Source: Stachybotrys elegans
Taxonomy: Eukaryota > Ascomycota > Sordariomycetes > Hypocreales > Stachybotryaceae
Length of the DNA: 64,000 nucleotides
Assembly: GCA_020746835.1 (NCBI GenBank)
Contig: JAGPNK010000016.1
Span: forward strand, 372,001 to 436,000
Reading direction: 5' to 3'
The notes under the pieces were generated by a model. It saw nothing but the letters and a program-made list of their open reading frames with translations. It ran no database searches and had not been told where the DNA came from. Positions 24,297 through 39,216 of the stretch are shown one piece after another. Both the position numbers and the translations under genes were made by a program. Every line of letters starts with the position of its first letter. Position 1 is the first letter of the stretch.

Positions 24297-27200
24297 ATTG
24301 CCGCGCTCAATTGACTCGACAGCCGTGCAGCCTTGCCCCTGAACCGGGTATTGAATCGACAATCTGGCCGGGTTGCTTTTCTCCCCCTTCTTCCTCCTAT
24401 CTGCTGTTCTTAACCTGGTGCCATCGGCGTGCCTGTTTCGCCAAAGGGACAGGGCATGGCATGGTCCCGGCAGTCAAAAGCCAAGAAATGACGGTCGATA
24501 TGCAGGATCCTTGCGCACATCACCCGCACGTCCACACCAACGCCAACTAATCAACCATCATCCTCTCCCCATCTTCTTACCAGCTCCTTCGCGCCTACAC
24601 ACACACAGCGTCCTCTCACGCCTTGGTTTAGCGCCGAGGCTTACCTACTGGAGCAAAGAGATGGCGCCTCTGCAAGGCATAGCGTGACTGGCACGAACCA
24701 TTCCACCTCCCGCCCAGTTCCGGAAGACCAGGCTGCTGTTAGTGGGACACCAGGCCCAAACTGAAGGGGGGAGGAAGACTACAGTTCGAGATCGAAATAA
24801 ACGAAACCTGGGGAATGGGTCCTCAAGGGCCCGCATCAATCGTGCTCCTCCCAATCGCCTATAGCCAAACGACTGAGCCTCATCTCCTTCAGAATTGTCC
24901 CGTCACCGACTCAACCACCACCGCACGGGGGGATGTCGTCGCGTTAGATTATTGATTTTTGCATACCGCTTCACTCGACAGGGTCAAACCCGCCACCGAC
25001 GTAGCCCTGAAGCACAGACGAAGTGCCAGTTGCTCACCTGATTCGGGAGGAGAACCGCATCTAGGTTTCTCCCCGATACGACAACTCCACCCCCCAAGCA
25101 TCGACTTTTGATTTTCCCTCGTCCATGATGCCTTGGCGTGCCATAACTTGGGAGCTTCTCAGTGCGGCCACCCAGCCTGCATTAGATCATGCTGCTCTCG
25201 TCCAAGCTTCCGTACCATTGGTTTCTCCGAGCTGCTGAGCACTGCCTGTGCGCCACCGCACGTATTGCCATCCAAGGCAGATCGATTATCACGCCTCTGA
25301 CCCCATCCTTGGGATATGCCTTCTTGCAATCCCCACGACAGCCCAGCTGCCATTGGCCATGCTCTCAAACCAAGAAGACTGGGAGGTGAACTCGCCAACG
25401 TGGAGCATCTCCTTTGGCCCAAGAAAGCTCTTCGATGGAGCTCATAACTGCATGACGCGATCTTCAGCTTGCCATGAAGCAGCCAGGTCGCCTCACGATA
25501 TGCAGCCAAGATAACAGCAAATCTCCTCGTTTTAGGGGGGCAACAGCAGGGAACAGGCACAGATATCCCTGGAAGAGGTCGGCGCTAGATCGCTCCAGCC
25601 CATCAACTCAACACTTCCTGCAATCTGCAGAAAAGAGGGTCGGGGGGCTGGTGGGATGTCGTCGGATCTAAGCTGTTCTCGCCATAGCCCCATGTGCGTT
25701 CTTCTGTGGATGGCTCTACCAAGTGCAGATCCAAGCTTGTCCTCCTTTGTACAAGAACAAACCACCCCCCCCCCCCCCCTATCATTTTTATGGTGTGGGG
25801 GGGCTTGCTATACCACATGTAGTCAAAGTTTACCACGGCACTCAACCCGCCAGCAACTCAGCTAGAGGAGGGGTGGGAGGAGACGGTGAACTATGAAGCA
25901 ACAGGGTTTAGCTTGGAACGAGACGACTATCATCTTTTTTTTCTCTCCCATTATCCTTCTCACTGGCTGGATGCCGCTCCGCTCATCATGCCAGCACAGC
26001 CTCGATGAATCCGCGTTGCTGCACAGAGTACTTGTCATATGGCTTCAGATCCAGACAGATGGGGCTAGGAACGCCCGCCAGGGGGGCAGATCATGATTAA
26101 CCCATCCAACGGGGTCGGCTTCTTCGCCGGGTCCGAGCAAGTTCATCATGAGTCGGGCACGCAATGCGACAATGGGCACGATGGCTGGCAAGAGTCAGGA
26201 CATTTTCACCTTCATGACGCAGGCCAAACCACAAGGAAGGTAAGGCAAGGCAAGGCAAGGCAGGGGACAGGGTTTGCCAATTACCATGCACAGGGACGAA
26301 CTCTGGAAAACGGCATCTCCCCCCCCCCTTGACTGCTTCTCATGCAATCATGTGCAAGTCGAATTCTTGTTGCAGCGAAACCTAATCGCCTTGCAAACCC
26401 CCTCCCTCCCTCCCTCCCTCATCCTCATGCTCCCATCAGAGTTTTCATCCCCCCCTTGTCCCTCCCCCCTTCAATCTTCCTACGTTCTCCCCTCTCCCCC
26501 TTCCTGTGAAGTTGACGCATATCCTAGCTCTTGGAGCAGCCAAGATGCCATGGTGGTGCATAGTGTGACATGACATGCCGCTGCCATCCAAGGCTCCCTT
26601 CTTCCTTCCAAACTTTCCCATATTCCCCCTGCCCTACCCACCTCGCTCGGGCTATTAACCGCCTAAGGTTTGCTCCCCTTTGCTAGCCTAAGCCGAGAGA
26701 GCATGACGATCGCCGCCATCGCAAAGTTACGGGGTGCATATCAATGGCACGGCCAAGGACAGGCAGGAACACGTTGTGGGTAACGTATGGCGTAATTAAC
26801 GTGTCGCCAACTGCTTCCACCCCTTGTCGAGCGCGTCGTGGGCGAGTTCTAGACTCACGTTTTCCTCGGCTTGTTCCGTTGATCTTGACCACGTTGGGGG
26901 CAATTTACACGGATATGATGCCTACATGCATACTTTGACATCGATATTACGGAGTATCCCTGAGCAGCCAGGGAGACGGGCAGGCAGGAGCGGCAGAGGA
27001 GCAGCAGCATGTGACTCGGCTTCTGGAAAGGGCCATTGGGTGCTCATTAGCATGTAACATGCAGCGTGTGCGCCGTGGCTGTGACGAGAAATGTGATGAT
27101 GGTGGCGGGCATACCCACCTGGTCCGGCACGTCCGTCCTCGTCAGGTGACGCCGATCTCTCCCTCTCCCTCTGTCACACACACACACATACATGCATACA

Positions 27201-27300
27201 CACCACACACGCGTAACCCAAGCGGCACACAAATCATAGTGTTGGTTATAGTTCTGTACTGGATGAATAGAAGTGTAGAGTGAGATCTGTTTCGGCACTC

Positions 27301-27780
27301 TCCGTAGGGTAGGAAAGAAAAGGATGGATCACTGATGTGTTATGACGGAAACTACAGTTTAGAGCTTACAAAGTGCCATTGGGCATGTCTGACATGTATT
27401 CTCCAGGCAAGCCGACATGCTACAAATAGTAAGCTGACGTTGAAGTGGGTTATTCGATCATGGCATGCAAAACACAATATTCATACATGGATGAGGGCGT
27501 CAATACAGGACGCAGCTCCGGTGATTGATTGGCATGCTAGTCATCACTTTGCTCGCGAAGATTTAGTAGGCTGTTACTTTTAATTCTTAACTACAGCTAG
27601 TAGCGAAGCTCGCGACTATTCGCTGGTGACAATCTAACATTATATATAAGTCCTGGTAACACAAAGAAATAGGAAGACTGCTCCCAAGTACGCAGTCGGA
27701 GGTAATGCAGGTCCAGTAGTGGTGGACGTTTTAAATAACAAAAGCAACATGTGATCCGTGACGCATAAACGGATCATTGT
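27301..27780. other. AT-rich island next to dbp2 3' end
   Basis: Hand counts give about 37-50 percent GC per 60-base line, below the surrounding DNA. It contains many TpA steps and no ORF of note. It could be a remnant of a mutated repeat or a terminator region. Confidence 0.35.
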
Positions 27781-28004
27781 CTAATGAGACCATCCGTGTC
27801 CTCTATCAAACGCCGTTGGGTACCGTGTGCCGTGTGCCGTATGCTTACGATCATGGTAGTCGAAGAGATAACAAGGGACCTGGTCCCAGGCCAGAGTGGA
27901 AATATCCGCGGCCAAGGTTACCTTACCATCGTCGGTTGCCGATCGGCATGTTGTTGGCGTTGGCGTTGGCTGAAAGGACCGTCAGCTCGTGATGTCTCGA
28001 TCCT

Positions 28005-30379
<2,375 letters not shown>

Positions 30380-31728
30380 CTTCAGGGTCTGGAAGGGGTT
30401 TTTCTCTGGGGAAGCTTGACTTGATGAGAAAAGGAGCGGTTGGACAACTTCACGGAAGTGAGTGAAGTGTAGCAAGTTTGAAATGCCCGTGTAGTGTCTC
30501 CAGATGAAGAGTAGAGGGGGGAAATGAGGGGAATGGGAGACTGGAAACTTGAGAAGAAGGGAGTGACGGAGATTGAGGCTGCCTGGGCAGGGTATGGATG
30601 GGTATTTGAGGAAGGAAGAAAGTCTCTGTTAGCGGAGGGTCCGATAAGTTTTTTTTTTTTTTCCACTTCGCCCCAAGCCGTTCCTGCGTTCTTTGTTGCT
30701 ATGCTGAAGAGGCAGTAGCGCGTCTCGGTGGCGGGTACTGGCAAGGGCCACTGATAGGCTTCATTCACCCCTTATGTAATATATGCCAAGCGTATCAGAA
30801 GGCAAATCACCTACCCTAGAGTGTGGCATTGTCACAATTCTTGGGTTTGTTGCGGTGAAAGGGGCGAATCAGTAGGTAGAGTGGTATGGGCGCGGTTTGA
30901 TGTACCACGGTGTGTCTTTCATGTATTTATGGCAACAGTGACATGTTGCTACTATCATGTTTTGTACTTTGGTGAGTGGCTTGTCCATAACCCAGAAGGG
31001 TGTGGAAGGGGGCAAAAAATTTATGAAAATGCCACAAATACAGATGGAAACTAGTGCGTGCATCGGGGTCAGTGCAGATAAGATGCCTGCAATAACAACC
31101 ACGTGATGATATATCAGCATCACAGCTGCTGGCAAAGGTCATCATTAGGGCTGCCGCTGAAGGTCAGGATCGTAGCCGCTGGCGAGGGTTACAGTAATAG
31201 ATAGCCACCAGGATTTGAATGCCTCTACTAGTAGCACTGACCCTGACCTTTGCTGGCAGCGTCGATGCCCTTCTAGTTACGTGGATCCCTACTGTCATGA
31301 TTGGTATAGCCTGCACAGTAAATCCTATCTGCACCGACCATGGTGTGCACCTATGGGGACCCAAACAGTCATCAGTATCAACTATCAACGTCAAGCGAGG
31401 ACCAAATAAAACACAGCGACGGCTAGGTGTCATCGCCCGTCGCCACACACCAATCGAGGCTAGAAAACAAGATGGAAAATCGTTGCCTCATAATTATGCT
31501 ATCAAACTACGATTGGTCTCACGGGTTGACGCAAGGAATCCATAATATCCGTGCTGGACTTGATTAAGAACGCAACAAAAGAACAGACGCACCGAAGCTT
31601 CTTCCATGTCCCAGGTCAGTCCCGACATCTATTAGTAAAACCCATCCAATTTAACCCCATTGTACAAAATCATTTTCTACAGTAGACCCAGGTCATAAGG
31701 GCCAGGACCTAGCGCACACAGTCCTCGC
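30380..31728. other. dbp2 promoter and NDE 3' region
   Basis: About 1.35 kb. It holds the dbp2 leader with a T15 run near 30650-30661 and an imperfect inverted repeat (31125-31141 against 31244-31260, 15 of 17 matching). A 108-codon ORF at 31219 begins with a hydrophobic stretch (MPLLVALTLTFAGSVDA), but it has no further support. Confidence 0.5.
31125..31260. repeat. Imperfect inverted repeat
   Basis: GCTGCTGGCAAAGGTCA at 31125-31141 and TGACCTTTGCTGGCAGC at 31244-31260 are near reverse complements, with a spacer of about 100 bases. They could be the edges of a small element or chance. Confidence 0.4.
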
Positions 31729-33573
31729 CTATTCACGAGAGAGATCACGACCAAAGGCCTTAGACTTGAGCCAGTCCAGGAGCACCAAGACTCGGTTTCG
31801 GGCTGCGATAAATTAGCATTTGGATGCCCGCAAGGTGGAGGGGCGGGGGACTTACTGCTGAAGCACATGGAAAGGTAAACGCTACGCCAGAAAAGATAGG
31901 TCATGCTGCCACCGGTGGCGAAGTTGCCGTTCCACCAGCTGACGTCGGCCACAGCTCTTTCGCTGCCAATGTAGGCCAGACTACCCTGGTGACTGTAGCG
32001 GAAGGGCTTGACGTCCTTGATGCGCTTGAGCTGCTTCTCCAGAAGCTCAATCTCCTGGGCAGCCTCGGCGGTGTTGCCAGGCTGGATGTTCATGTTGCGG
32101 CTGAGCTCGTGGATACGGGCCTCGTGCTCCTCCGTCTTGGCCATGTTGTTGAACAGACGGGCAAGGAAGTTTCCTTCCTGGGAGGCGACCTGAGCAGTAG
32201 GAGCGTATCCAGCAACAGCGCAGTCACCGACGGCCCAGATGTCTCGGGTGCCCTGGACGACGAGGTACTCGTTGACGGCAAGACCACGGCGCGAGTCCTT
32301 CTGGGCGGGGATTTTGGAGATGAGATCCTTGATGATAGGTCGGACGGCATTTCCAGTGGCCCAAACCAGGAGACCATAGGGGATCTCGACCTTCTCCTTG
32401 GTGCCATCAGGGCGTGAGATCTCGGCCTGGACGCTGCTCTCGGTGACCTTCTTGACCATGGTCTTGGTGAAGATGTCGATCTTCTCCTCCCGCAGGGTCT
32501 GCTCAGTGTACTCAATGAGCTGCTTGGAGAAGGAGGGCAGGACGTTGGGCAGAGCCTCGATGAGGGTAACCTTGAACTTGGGGCTGATTTCGGGGACTAG
32601 CTTCTTGATGTCCTCCTCGAAGAAGTCCTGAAGCTCACCAGCAAACTCGACACCGGTGGGACCACCACCAACAACAACCATGTGCATCAGGCGGGAAATC
32701 TCCTCAGGGCTTTGTCCCTTGAAGGCGGCCGTCTCGACACAGTCCATGATCTTCTTGCGAATGCGCTGAGCGTCGCCAATCTCCTTGAGGAAGCAGCTGT
32801 TCTCGCGGACACCGGGAATGCCAAAGGTGGCGTTCTCGGCGCCAACACCGACAACCAGCATGTCATAGGGAATCTCCGTCTCAGAGATGGCGCCCTTGAC
32901 CTCGGAGTTGTCAACAACCTTGACAACCTTGCGGTCGGGATCGATGGAGGAGGCCTCGGCTTCGTAGTACTTTACGGCGGCCTTCTTGTGGCGCAGGATA
33001 TGACGGACGGGCTCCATGATGGAACGGTGCTCAATAGTACCAGTGGTGCACGAAGGCAGCAGAGGAGTGAAGAGGAAGTAGTTTCGGGGAGAGACGACGA
33101 CGACGTTGTAGTTCTCGGTGTCGAGCTTCTTGAGGAGGGCGACGGAAGCCCATCCGGTGCCTGAATGCAGGTTAATACGGTGCGCAAACAGCTGCAGGTA
33201 GTAGCAGGTCAACCGGCTTACCTAGGATGACGAGAGTCTTCTTGGTCGGATCGGGCTCAAACTGGGGCTCGGGGTTGCGGTCTTGGTAGACGATCCAACC
33301 AGTGACGGCGAGGGTGCCGCCAATGGTCAGGTAGGTGAGTCTCCAGGTCCAGCGCAGCGTCTTGCGCAGCCTGCCAGGCTTGGGCTTGGGCTTGGGCGCC
33401 TCATCAGCGTAGCACCTACGGAAGGCCAGGCGGCCAGAGCTGGCGAGCTTCATCGTGGGCTGGGCCCTGGCGAGAGGACGCGCCAGCGGCAACCTAGAAG
33501 CTGTCGACATGTATCTGGAAGCGAGAGGGCCGACCCTGGAGGTAGCCGCGAGGGCTCGGGAGGAGGGAGCCAT
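31729..33573 (-). CDS. nde: Alternative (type II) NADH:ubiquinone oxidoreductase, mitochondrial external-type
   Basis: Rotenone-insensitive single-subunit NADH dehydrogenase passing electrons to ubiquinone without proton pumping. Exons are 33573-33222, 33160-31856 and 31802-31729, giving 576 residues. The N-terminus is Arg/Ser/Ala-rich with no early acidic residues (MAPSSRALAATSR), fitting a mitochondrial presequence. It is followed by a single hydrophobic segment (LTYLTIGGTLAVTGWIVY), as in external NDE enzymes. FAD-binding GTGWAS lies at about 118-123, the second dinucleotide fold VVVGGGPTGVEF at about 279-290, then GLLVWATGN and DIWAVGDCA. The C-terminus has the membrane-associating FLxRSVYLSM region and ends FGRDLSRE. 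No EF-hand insertion is present, unlike calcium-regulated NDE1 of Neurospora, so an NDE2- or NDI-like role is possible. Confidence 0.93.
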
Positions 33574-36500
33574 TGCGCCTATTGTCGTGGCCCCGAACGA
33601 GCTGCCAGGGAGAGCTAAGAGCTGGATGCAATTGCGGCCGAAAAGCAGGCCAATTCCCCTAGATGTAGGACGCGGAAAGAGGAGGCGCGCGCGCGCGAGA
33701 TAGAATAATGATGCCCAAAGAGATGGTATAGGGGGAGGAGATGGGAGAGGCCAAGTCAAATGAAGCTCGGCGCTGATAATTTTTATTCAAGATAAGGATG
33801 GGATGAAGCTGACTGTCACCCTTACAGTAGGTACCTACCTGAGCTGACCGGGCCGGTCGTCATACCTGGCCAACCAAGATTTTTTTTTTTAAAGCCTCAG
33901 CGGCCCCCATCCGCCTGTTATCTATGGGACCCATCCATTTCATCCCATTCATCCGGCGCAACCAAATAAAAGACGTCCGGCGAATTGTTTCTCAAACCCT
34001 AAGAACAGAAGTATGCAACAAATGCGCGAATATTGAAATATCCATGCCAGAATCACCCATGACACGTGTAGGGCAATTGCGTGAATGGGGGTTTTCTTGA
34101 CTACTAGGTATTACTTTATTACTTTACTGCATTACCTAGGTACTCGGACCGTGCACATGCAATTCCGCAAGATAGCCTGGAGGCTTCATCATCACATGCT
34201 TGTCGGTTCCCTGCCTGTCCAGGAAGGCGGGAGCATTTGCGAGAATTATTGTTGGTATGACTCGAGGAACACAGCCAATTGCACCTAGCGAAGCAAAGAT
34301 CTGCGTGGTTTTGCCAGGCGTGATATGGTGCCTGGGATTTCATCACAAAAAGGAAGAAGACGAAGTAGGAAAAAAATAAAGTTGACAGACAGATAAGACC
34401 CTTTGCGTGGCAACCACCCACCGTTGCTGGTGGGGGTTTCTGTAAAATGAGCCACTCTTTTCTGCAATTCTTTTCTGTCACACTGAATATCTAGTAGCCC
34501 GAGTGCCGGGTACTAATCTTGGTCCTCCCTTGAGCCGTAGTTGCGGATTCGAATAGAGGTCAATATTCATCGTACTATTTTGGCAGCCGGCCCGGCCGAT
34601 CTACCCAATTCACCAGTCCAAGGGCCGGCGGAACTAATTGCCCTATTCTTCGGCCACTAGGGCCCATGTTAGTGTTTCTTCCGCTTACCCTCAAGGACAA
34701 AAGGAAGTATGAGGCTCTCGACTCGGCTCACAATGCCTGCTGGTTCCCGTCGACCGTCCCTTGCCAATTGACAGAGTCGAGTAGCCAAACGAGTTGCCTC
34801 CATAACGTCACACGAAATACAGGTGCGGATTCGTGTCCTGGCCCGCTCTAAAGAGTAAGTGGATGACAAACGCAAGCGAGGCTCGAGAGCCTTGAGAGCC
34901 TTGGGAGCTTTGCCTCGAGACGAGGGACCACGCTGGGCCTTGATCCACAGGCATCGCCAAGAGGAAGCGCCCCAATAAGAGGGAATTCAGTTGTGGCGAA
35001 AGGTAGGGGGTTTTCAACTTTCGCTTTCAGGTGGTTAATCCCTCGGTCAACTCTGCCAGGAGCCCATCCCTCCAAGCTCCTATGATCATCGCCCCGCCCT
35101 ATTCTCTTTCCCTTGCCAAGTTGGCCGAGAGATCTGGCATCGGAGAGAATCTCTTGGGAGGTTGCTGCAGGTGGGCGGCACACTGCCGGGGAAACATCCC
35201 CATAAACGCACCATTGACACTAAACTGTGGCTGAAGGCGCATCTAAACTGAGACCTTCTCCGAGCCAAGCAACCACTGGTGCCTTTAGCTGCCCGGGACA
35301 CGGGCTGCTTCTCAACAAGCCGGCCCCAGAGACGAGAAACACCAATATAACCCACAGGTCCTTACTCGCGGTGGTTTAGCTGCCCTGACTTGGTTCGACT
35401 CGCCGGCTGCTTGGCAAGACTTTGAAGCCAGCGCTGGGTAACTAAGCAAGCTCGAAAGGCGGCTATGCGCTACACACTACACGAGCAGACGTAGATGGCA
35501 TGCTCCGACCGGCTGCTTCGTATATGAAACTGAAACTGATGGCATAGCCCGACATTGAGACCAAGCTCCAAGCGTGCCTGCGCAGCCGCCGACGAGAAAG
35601 GAGACTGGCTCGACCGGCACACGACACCAGAGATCTTCGGACGGGGGCTTCCATGTGAAACTGTCTAGGCATTGTCAAGGTGCACCTGTCTTGCTTGTCG
35701 GGGCCGATCTATCCAGAATGGGTTGAATACAGTCCAGCATCTAGGAGTTGTGGTTATGAAGGATGACAAGGGCAAGGACCAGGACTCTTTGCTGCTACGT
35801 AGTACTTACCTCGTACCCCGAGACTGCACACACTCGCACCTCCCCCTAACATTTGCTTTTGGGTGATGCCAGCCAGAGCGCCTGCCTTCATGCGCTGGCC
35901 GCGACTTCTCAGATTCGAATGCAGGCAACGACCAGATTAGTTCCTTCCTCACCCTTTCATTTAGGGCCGTCTTTGAACTACAGCCAGAGCCAGCGCGAAA
36001 TCCTGCCCCCCCCTCAGAATAAGGTTGGCGTCCTCAATGAACCACCATCCCATCTCTCGCACTACAGACAGCCCGTGCCAAAATATGACCAGCAATCAAT
36101 ATTCTCCTGAAGCGCAGAGCTCTCTGACCTCTGCTACGGATACCTCTTCAAGGCACACTGCCTGTCCGGTACGCTAGCGGGAGGCCCCTAACAGAACCCC
36201 TGGTCGCGACACTGTTTGAAACCGCAATCTATCAATCCGGAACTCAAGTGCGTCTGAGCACTCGCCGTGCGTCGCCATCCTGTTTGCTCCGATTGGCCGT
36301 ATCCCACCCCGACCCGTCGACGGCAGCCAATGACGGCCAGCTCTTCTGTCCAACCTGGAAACCTCCCGGCCCGGCCAGTCCAGAGTCCCGCTCATTCAAG
36401 ACGAGCAGAGTAGACGACCTACGCACCATGTGTCACACTAGGCAATGCGCACTGCGCAGAACCGCTCCCCGGCACTTGATGTTCACTAGTAACTGGCTAC

Positions 36501-37193
36501 CCATGTCTTGGATCTGGGGGACAGAATCCACGGGCTGTCCGCGTCCATCCGCGTCCGTCCCAGTTAGCGCTTTGCCCTGACCGTCTCAACTGCGCAACTC
36601 GATAGCGTGCGGTCCCAGAGACCCTATGGCCGTACCCCATACGCCTGGAACCCCTGGAGCGTCGGTGCTCTTTCTTGACGCTGTTGAAACCCTCACCAAT
36701 TCGCCATATGCTGTGGGGTTGCGCCTTGGTTCGGGCGGTGGGACTCTGTGATAGACCTGGATTTGCCTGTCCCTGGCTCGTCGTGTTTCTTCCTTGCCCT
36801 CTCTCCGTTTAATCCTCCTCCTTCCACATCTTTCTTTCCCTTCTTCCCTTCTCCTTCTTTCTTGTCTCGTCTTTGTGATTTCACCGTGGGGTCGCAGGCT
36901 TCGACCATTGATTGATTGCCCTTGCTTCGCTCTCCCTTTCTTTCCCTTCCCTTCGTTACAGGCAGTGCCTATCGTATATAACACTTTGCTTGCTTTTTCT
37001 CTCGTTTTCCTTTCTCCTTGTTTGCGACTTGATCCGATTAATACATGCTGCTGGCTCAGTGGCTGTCTGTTTAATACTCGGAATCGACGGACACCTGGTT
37101 TAACTTATACACCAAAAACCAACCGACGACATCATCGCGATACCGATTATCTGACACCAACACCACTACCAAGGCATCGAAGAACCCAGCAAC
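33574..37193. other. 3.6 kb divergent intergenic region
   Basis: It lies between NDE (-) and the membrane-protein gene (+) and must hold both promoters. It contains GTAGGTACCTACCTGAG at about 33826, a T10 run near 33880, and a strongly pyrimidine-rich stretch at 36780-37030 that fits a core promoter and leader of the right-hand gene. No convincing ORF in between. Confidence 0.55.
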
Positions 37194-38966
37194 ATGGTCC
37201 CTGCTCTTCAGTCCAGGCGACTTCTCTCGGAGCGTCGGTCAACCTCTCCACAAGATATGAGTGCTCCCGTGTGGACGTTGGGGGATGAAGAAGAGGAGGA
37301 CTATCACATCTACCGCAAGAGATCATCACGGTTTGGCCTTAAGAGGGGTTCTCCGGGAAGGACGACCCGAGCTTCCCTATCAAGAAGGCAGGATCCCGCA
37401 GCTCCTGTTGCTGCACCCGGCGCTCCCGAGCCAGTCTCATCCGAATCTGAGAGTGAAGATGGCTCGGACAGTGGCATCGAAAGCGGCTCGGATAGCAGCA
37501 CGGACGAGGTCGAGAACGAGGATGCTCAAGAGCCTGGGGCCGTTGTACCGGCGCCAGCACTGCCCGCTCCGTCCTCTCCCGCAGCGAGCCCGACGCTTGC
37601 TCCTCCCCAGGATATCGAAACCCCCCCAACACCCTTCCTGGATCTGGGCCTTCTTCATCGGCACCGGCGCCGGCTCCACCAGCAGCGTCTTCGGGATCTC
37701 CAAGCCAATCTCTCCAGGTATGTGCTTGATGTAGTAAGGACGTAGCATGCTTGAGTTGCTAACGAAGCTGGGAACAGATTCCACCTCCTCAGTCCACCAG
37801 TACCCGAGGGGGCCCAAGGACCACAATGATCCCACCCCCGGGTGCCCTGGTCCCGGTTCCTACGCGGTCAGCCTCTTGGAGTACCGTGGTATCCCTGACA
37901 ACATCTCAAGCATCTTGGACGACGACTAGCGCCGAGCCTAGCTTCGAGTCCATCCTGGACACCCTCCCTACAGATTCTTTCGAGATGCTTCCGACTGGAG
38001 GCAGCTTCTCGTCAGGGTTGCCTGCTCCCACCGAATCGGCTGCTTCAGACAGAGCAGAGGTTGAGTCTCCAGGCAGGGCCTCGCCTAGCCCGGCCGAGCG
38101 GGCGTTGCATGCCATGGGCGCAATTGGTACGTCTGCCATTGGCCGATTCAAATGCCTTCCACTAACAACAAATAGGTGGCGTATTCTTTATACTGGGTTT
38201 CATTTACCTCCTGTGGAGGTTCTGTAGAAAGCGCACGCGTGGTGGTGAAAAGGGCTATGGTGGCTGGTCAGGCATGTCGTCTACAGCCTCATCAACTTCG
38301 TCATCCGCCTGGACCAGCATCAGCCAACGCATTCCCTTCCTTGTTCGCATCCCGTTCTTCGGAAAACGCCTTGGCGGCGGCTGGCGTCCGTATCCCAAGG
38401 CAGAGGAGCCATATCCGACAATCTACGAGAAGAACATGCCTGCCTACTCCCAAGACGCTTCATTCTACCCCCCTTCTCAGACTATGAACGCGTCGCAACT
38501 TCCTCCTACCTACTTTGTTGGAACGACCCCCGTTAATGCCGGTCACATGCCGCAGCAGTCGATCTCGACCAACTCGGCGGACTACAACTCTATCACTCCT
38601 CCAGCAAAGCGCTACAGTGAGGTGTCATCCCTGTCCTCAGGCTTTGGAGACGGCGACATTATTGTTCCCCCGTCAGCCGAATCCACGATGCGACAGTCAC
38701 AGAACTATGGCCAACCTTCGGCACCGCGGGCCGCCGCCCAGCGAGCATCTCGCCGGTCCTGGTTCACGGAGGCATCCGAGGATAGTCTGCCGCGGTTCCG
38801 CACTGTCAAGTCGTGGGTGAACCAGCAGACGGGTCGCATCGTGCGCCAGAAGCAGAGGGACGAGGAGCAGGATGTGCCGCCCGTGCCAGGCTTGCCACCG
38901 GCAGAGCAAGAATTTATTATGATGATGCCAGATGGTCAGGAGCCACGTCGGGTACTGGTTAGGTGA
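37194..38966 (+). CDS. Single-pass membrane protein of unknown function, with an apparent frame break
   Basis: Exon 1 is 37194-37717, exon 2 37778-38126, exon 3 38176-38966. Both introns have good donors (GTATGT, GTACGT) and CTAAC branch points. Not recognised as a named family. Exon 1 encodes a basic start (MVPALQSRRLL), then a Ser/Glu/Asp-rich stretch and Pro/Ala linkers. Exon 3 opens with a transmembrane helix (GGVFFILGFIYLLWRF) followed by RKRTR, implying a cytosolic C-terminal half of about 240 residues ending EPRRVLVR. The frame of the acidic region does not match the frame needed at the exon 1 donor. The switch can be placed at the C7 run 37621-37627, after which the other frame reads a natural Ser/Pro/Ala linker into exon 2. 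A length error or real indel there, or an alternative 233-base intron from 37545, would explain it. Confidence 0.65.
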
Positions 38967-39216
38967 AACGCGAGAAACTGTTTGGATTCTTTTGTAATGT
39001 TTTGTAGCTGCTCTTAGGCTACGGGGGTATAGAAGTGGATGAGTGCGAACAAAATCAATACATATTAAATACACGTAATGGTCCGATGTGTGCATATTCA
39101 GGGTACGAATTAGAACAGCATACGTTATTAAAAATACTCTACCATTGGTCTGCAACTCCATCTCGCCATCTATGTTCGTGAACCAAACGTTTTCTCCCAC
39201 CTAACCGCATTCCAGC

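Larger units (their letters stand above)
13184..28004. other. 14.8 kb region without a supportable gene, upstream of con7
   Basis: It lies between the con7 start and the dbp2 stop, both on the minus strand. The first 1.5 kb (13.2-14.7 kb) is purine/pyrimidine-skewed, with GTAGTAGTAGTAG runs and G-rich tracts, and probably holds a long con7 leader and promoter. The rest has roughly genome-average composition, with many microsatellites (C18 at 24279-24296, C15 at 25765-25779, CCTT repeats at 18633-18691, GGCAA repeats near 26240-26262, CA repeats near 27175). The ORFs are short and have composition typical of non-coding frames. No transposase, reverse transcriptase, tRNA or rRNA was recognised. 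One ORF at 21771-22181 is slightly more protein-like. Confidence 0.6.

Noticed and set aside
31219..31545. 108-codon ORF with a signal-peptide-like start
   Set aside because: After the hydrophobic start the composition is Arg/Lys/Thr-rich and random-looking. It has few cysteines, no introns and no similar neighbour, so it is not supported as a secreted protein.
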